A DNA stretch of 7,315 nt from Anaerolineaceae bacterium (GTDB taxonomy: Bacteria; Chloroflexota; Anaerolineae; Anaerolineales; Anaerolineaceae): positions 1-7,315 of the forward strand of contig DAIEPS010000088.1 of the NCBI GenBank assembly GCA_027348305.1. Direction: 5' to 3'. The notes beneath the pieces were generated by a model that searched no databases, was not told the DNA's origin, and saw only the letters and a program-made list of their open reading frames with translations. The number at the start of each line of letters is the position of its first letter. The first letter of the stretch is position 1. Positions 5,637 to 7,315 of this stretch are shown one piece after another. A program made the translations under genes and the position numbers.

Positions 5637-7109
5637 TTAATCCCTGGCTTTGATGATCTTAGGCAGAAGCAGTACAGAGAGCAAGAAAAGTCCGCCATAA
5701 ATGGCGAAGATCACCGGGTAGCCCAGGCCAGGCTGGATGGCGTTGAAGTAATCCGCCATGGGGCCGCCAATGCTTGAGCCCACGATGCCCGCACCGTCCC
5801 CCGCCAGGTTGGAGATGCCCAGGTAGTGACCCGCGTCTTTGGCCGGAACAAGGTCTGTGCCGAGCGCCCAGTTGGCCGACATGAAGGTGCCGGTGCCAAG
5901 ACCCAAAAAAGCGCCTGCCACCATCACCATGGGGATGGTGCGCGAGAAGATCAAAAGCATGGAACCGACAAAAGCGAGAATGCCTGCTGCGGCTAAAAGC
6001 TTCTTGCGTCCCATTTTATCCGAGAGATATCCGCCAAGCAGCGAGGTGATCAGCAAAAAAACAAATATGACCGCAGTAAGATAAGTGGTCACGGTGGCAG
6101 GGTTTGGAACCTTCAGCACATCTTTGACAAAGAACATAGCAAAATTGCGGGTGGAGCCAATGGCGGCCAGGAACATCAGGCGGGTAACCACCCACCAGAT
6201 GAAGGATTTTTGATTACGCGCTTCGGCGCCAATACCCACCTGCGCGCCGAAGTACACACCGATGAAAATGGAACCTGCCATACCGAGCAGCCCGATCAAT
6301 CCAACCACGAGTACGCGCAGCCACAAACTGGTGGTGGCTTCCGGCAGCCAGGCCGTACTGCTCTTCACCAGCCACAGCGCCAGTTGAGTCACACCAACAA
6401 AGAGGACTGTGAGCAGAAGCATGCGTAGCACAGGGCGCCCTTCAGGTCGCGGCGGTTTTTCAGTCAGCGGAATTTCTTTTGTCGAGAGCACCGTCCACAG
6501 CATGGTGAGCAAATAGAAAGCCATCAAAATGATGATCACCACCCAGAACTGCTTCTTATCCAAAAGAGGAGAGATCGCCAGCACGAGTGCGGCGGGGATC
6601 ATTTCCATCACGGACTTGATGCCGGAGGCGCGGCCGCGTTGATATTCCTGCACCACATCAGGGATCAAACCCTGTTGACCGGCCTGGCTGACGTTGGAAG
6701 AAACCTGCAGCAGAATGATGCCCAGTAATAGGACTGCCAATGAGGCAGTCACCCCAAAGGTGGATTGGAAGAAAGCGTTCAAAGGAGACTGCTGGAAGAG
6801 CAGCGACCCCCCGATCACCAGCAGGAAAACCACATTAAGCAATGCTCCCCAGATAATGAAGGGACGTCGTCTGCCGAGCCTTGAAGTGCTGCGGTCGCTC
6901 CACATGCCCATCACCGGTTGGATGAACATGGCCACCGCCAACCCGGCGACATAGACCAGGGCAGTATAGGTGTTTTTCTTTTCAGGCGGCATGAACAATA
7001 AAACCAGGGCCGGCAGCAGCAGCGGACTGATCACGTTGGAGGCCATACTCAACCCCAGTTGGTAGCCGTTCAATCCCAGGAGTTCATACCAGCGTTTGTC
7101 AGTTCTCAT
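5637..7109 (-). CDS. MFS sugar transporter, sucrose/GPH cation-symporter type
   Basis: Inner-membrane transporter of 490 residues, probably a proton- or cation-coupled importer of a sugar or glycoside. Residues 68-83 (GMWSDRSTSRLGRRRP) match the loop 2-3 signature of sucrose/glycoside-pentoside-hexuronide carriers, and a second, classical MFS motif (GGYLSDKMGRKK, about 360-371) lies in the C-terminal half. Counting hydrophobic segments by eye gives about 14. The usual twelve are joined by two more (about 229-247 and 264-290) that replace the central cytoplasmic loop. The ATG at 7109 has a good Shine-Dalgarno, GGAGGA, six bases upstream. It is the first gene of a two-gene unit with the DUF5054 enzyme, which points to uptake of that enzyme's substrate. 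A strong promoter and a palindrome precede it. Family certain, substrate unknown. Confidence 0.9.
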   Translation of the reverse strand: MRTDKRWYELLGLNGYQLGLSMASNVISPLLLPALVLLFMPPEKKNTYTALVYVAGLAVAMFIQPVMGMWSDRSTSRLGRRRPFIIWGALLNVVFLLVIGGSLLFQQSPLNAFFQSTFGVTASLAVLLLGIILLQVSSNVSQAGQQGLIPDVVQEYQRGRASGIKSVMEMIPAALVLAISPLLDKKQFWVVIIILMAFYLLTMLWTVLSTKEIPLTEKPPRPEGRPVLRMLLLTVLFVGVTQLALWLVKSSTAWLPEATTSLWLRVLVVGLIGLLGMAGSIFIGVYFGAQVGIGAEARNQKSFIWWVVTRLMFLAAIGSTRNFAMFFVKDVLKVPNPATVTTYLTAVIFVFLLITSLLGGYLSDKMGRKKLLAAAGILAFVGSMLLIFSRTIPMVMVAGAFLGLGTGTFMSANWALGTDLVPAKDAGHYLGISNLAGDGAGIVGSSIGGPMADYFNAIQPGLGYPVIFAIYGGLFLLSVLLLPKIIKARD

Positions 7110-7127
7110 GTTCCATCCTCCAGGTTA

Positions 7128-7145
7128 ATTGTTTCTAGAAATAAT
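7128..7145. promoter_or_regulatory. Palindrome in the transporter leader, candidate repressor operator
   Basis: ATTGTTTCTAGAAATAAT is an 18-bp inverted repeat with a single mismatched pair and a perfect TTTCTAGAAA core. It lies between the predicted transcription start (near 7166) and the Shine-Dalgarno of the transporter gene, a common place for LacI-, GntR- or ROK-type sugar repressors to act. No regulator gene is present in the window, so the binding protein is unknown. Confidence 0.45.
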
Positions 7146-7172
7146 AATGCCAGGTCATAAAAGCACCAATTC

Positions 7173-7201
7173 ATATTAGCGATTGGAGGATAAGTTGTCA
7201 A
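7173..7201 (-). promoter_or_regulatory. Promoter of the transporter/DUF5054 operon
   Basis: On the minus strand a consensus TTGACA (7201-7196) is followed after exactly 17 bases by TAATAT (7178-7173). Transcription should begin near 7166, giving a leader of about 57 bases that contains the palindrome at 7128-7145. A near-consensus promoter beside an operator-like site suggests control by repression rather than activation. Confidence 0.7.
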
Positions 7202-7210
7202 GCGGAGTTC

Positions 7211-7285
7211 AGTAATTAGTAATCAGGAAAACTCATAATCGTGAACTGTGAATCGTGAATCGAGAACCGAGAGCAGAGAATTGTC
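7211..7285. repeat. Degenerate tandem repeat with 7-base period
   Basis: From 7237 to about 7285 the plus strand consists of six to seven heptamers close to AATCGTG/AATCGAG; for example 7237-7243 and 7251-7257 are both AATCGTG and 7258-7264 is AATCGAG. Just before them, AGTAATT (7211-7217) and AGTAATC (7218-7224) form another heptad pair in a different phase. The array lies upstream of the transporter promoter in a stretch (7202-7315) where I see no supported gene. The period is seen directly; any function is unknown. Confidence 0.6.
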
Positions 7286-7315
7286 AGGATCAAGTCTTTA
7301 CGAGCGATTCGTTTT

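Noticed and set aside
5627..5698. 24-residue N-terminal extension of the DUF5054 protein
   Set aside because: It would overlap the transporter's 3' end by about 60 bases, and its cysteine-rich sequence is unlike the family, whose homology begins at the internal ATG (5626).
7166..7186. CCAAT/ATTGG inverted repeat around the -10 box of the sugar operon
   Set aside because: Only five bases pair across an 11-base gap, which is within chance expectation.
7211..7285. Possible CRISPR array
   Set aside because: The repeat unit is only seven bases, contiguous and degenerate, with no spacers.
7283..7315. Possible C-terminal end of another minus-strand gene entering from the right edge
   Set aside because: One frame stops after five codons, but so short a stretch cannot be told from non-coding sequence.

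Overview
The window reads as a bacterial chromosome fragment of moderate GC content. Every gene I can support lies on the minus strand, so transcription runs from high to low coordinates. Nothing in it is a taxonomic marker. The TroA-type lipoprotein with a Fur-family regulator, the LiaF-like/toast-rack envelope protein and the DUF5054 glycosidase-like enzyme beside a sugar transporter would all fit an Anaerolineae-type Chloroflexota, but that placement is a low-confidence inference.

Region A (about 1-2510) is a metal-uptake operon in the order Fur-family regulator, substrate-binding lipoprotein, ABC ATPase, ABC permease. The permease is cut by the window edge. The genes are tightly packed: the regulator's last codons carry the lipoprotein's ribosome binding site, a 22-base gap separates lipoprotein from ATPase, and the ATPase stop and permease start overlap as ATGA. 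A near-consensus promoter (TTGACG, 16 bases, TATAAT) precedes the regulator, and a perfect palindrome (TGAAAATG-N5-CATTTTCA) touches the -10 box. The simplest reading is an autoregulated zinc (or manganese) uptake unit, repressed by its own first gene product when metal is sufficient.

Region B (2551-3549) is one envelope protein: three N-terminal membrane segments followed by a beta-rich domain with six GSGS motifs spaced 21-22 residues apart. An 11-bp hairpin that probably ends this transcript (2499-2526) contains the -35 box of the metal operon promoter.

Region C (3629-7201) is a two-gene carbohydrate unit. An MFS transporter of the sucrose/GPH type is followed after 10 bases by a cytoplasmic GH38-like DUF5054 protein. 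It has a strong promoter (TTGACA, 17 bases, TAATAT) and an 18-bp palindrome in the leader that could bind a sugar-responsive repressor. Import of an intact glycoside followed by intracellular cleavage is the likely job; the substrate is unknown.

Region D (7202-7315) has no supported gene. It holds a degenerate tandem repeat with a 7-base period. No RNA genes, insertion sequences, CRISPR arrays or riboswitches were recognised. I did not find a clearly new multi-gene system. The best leads are the transporter/DUF5054 pair with its leader palindrome, the terminator/promoter overlap, and the periodic GSGS protein.
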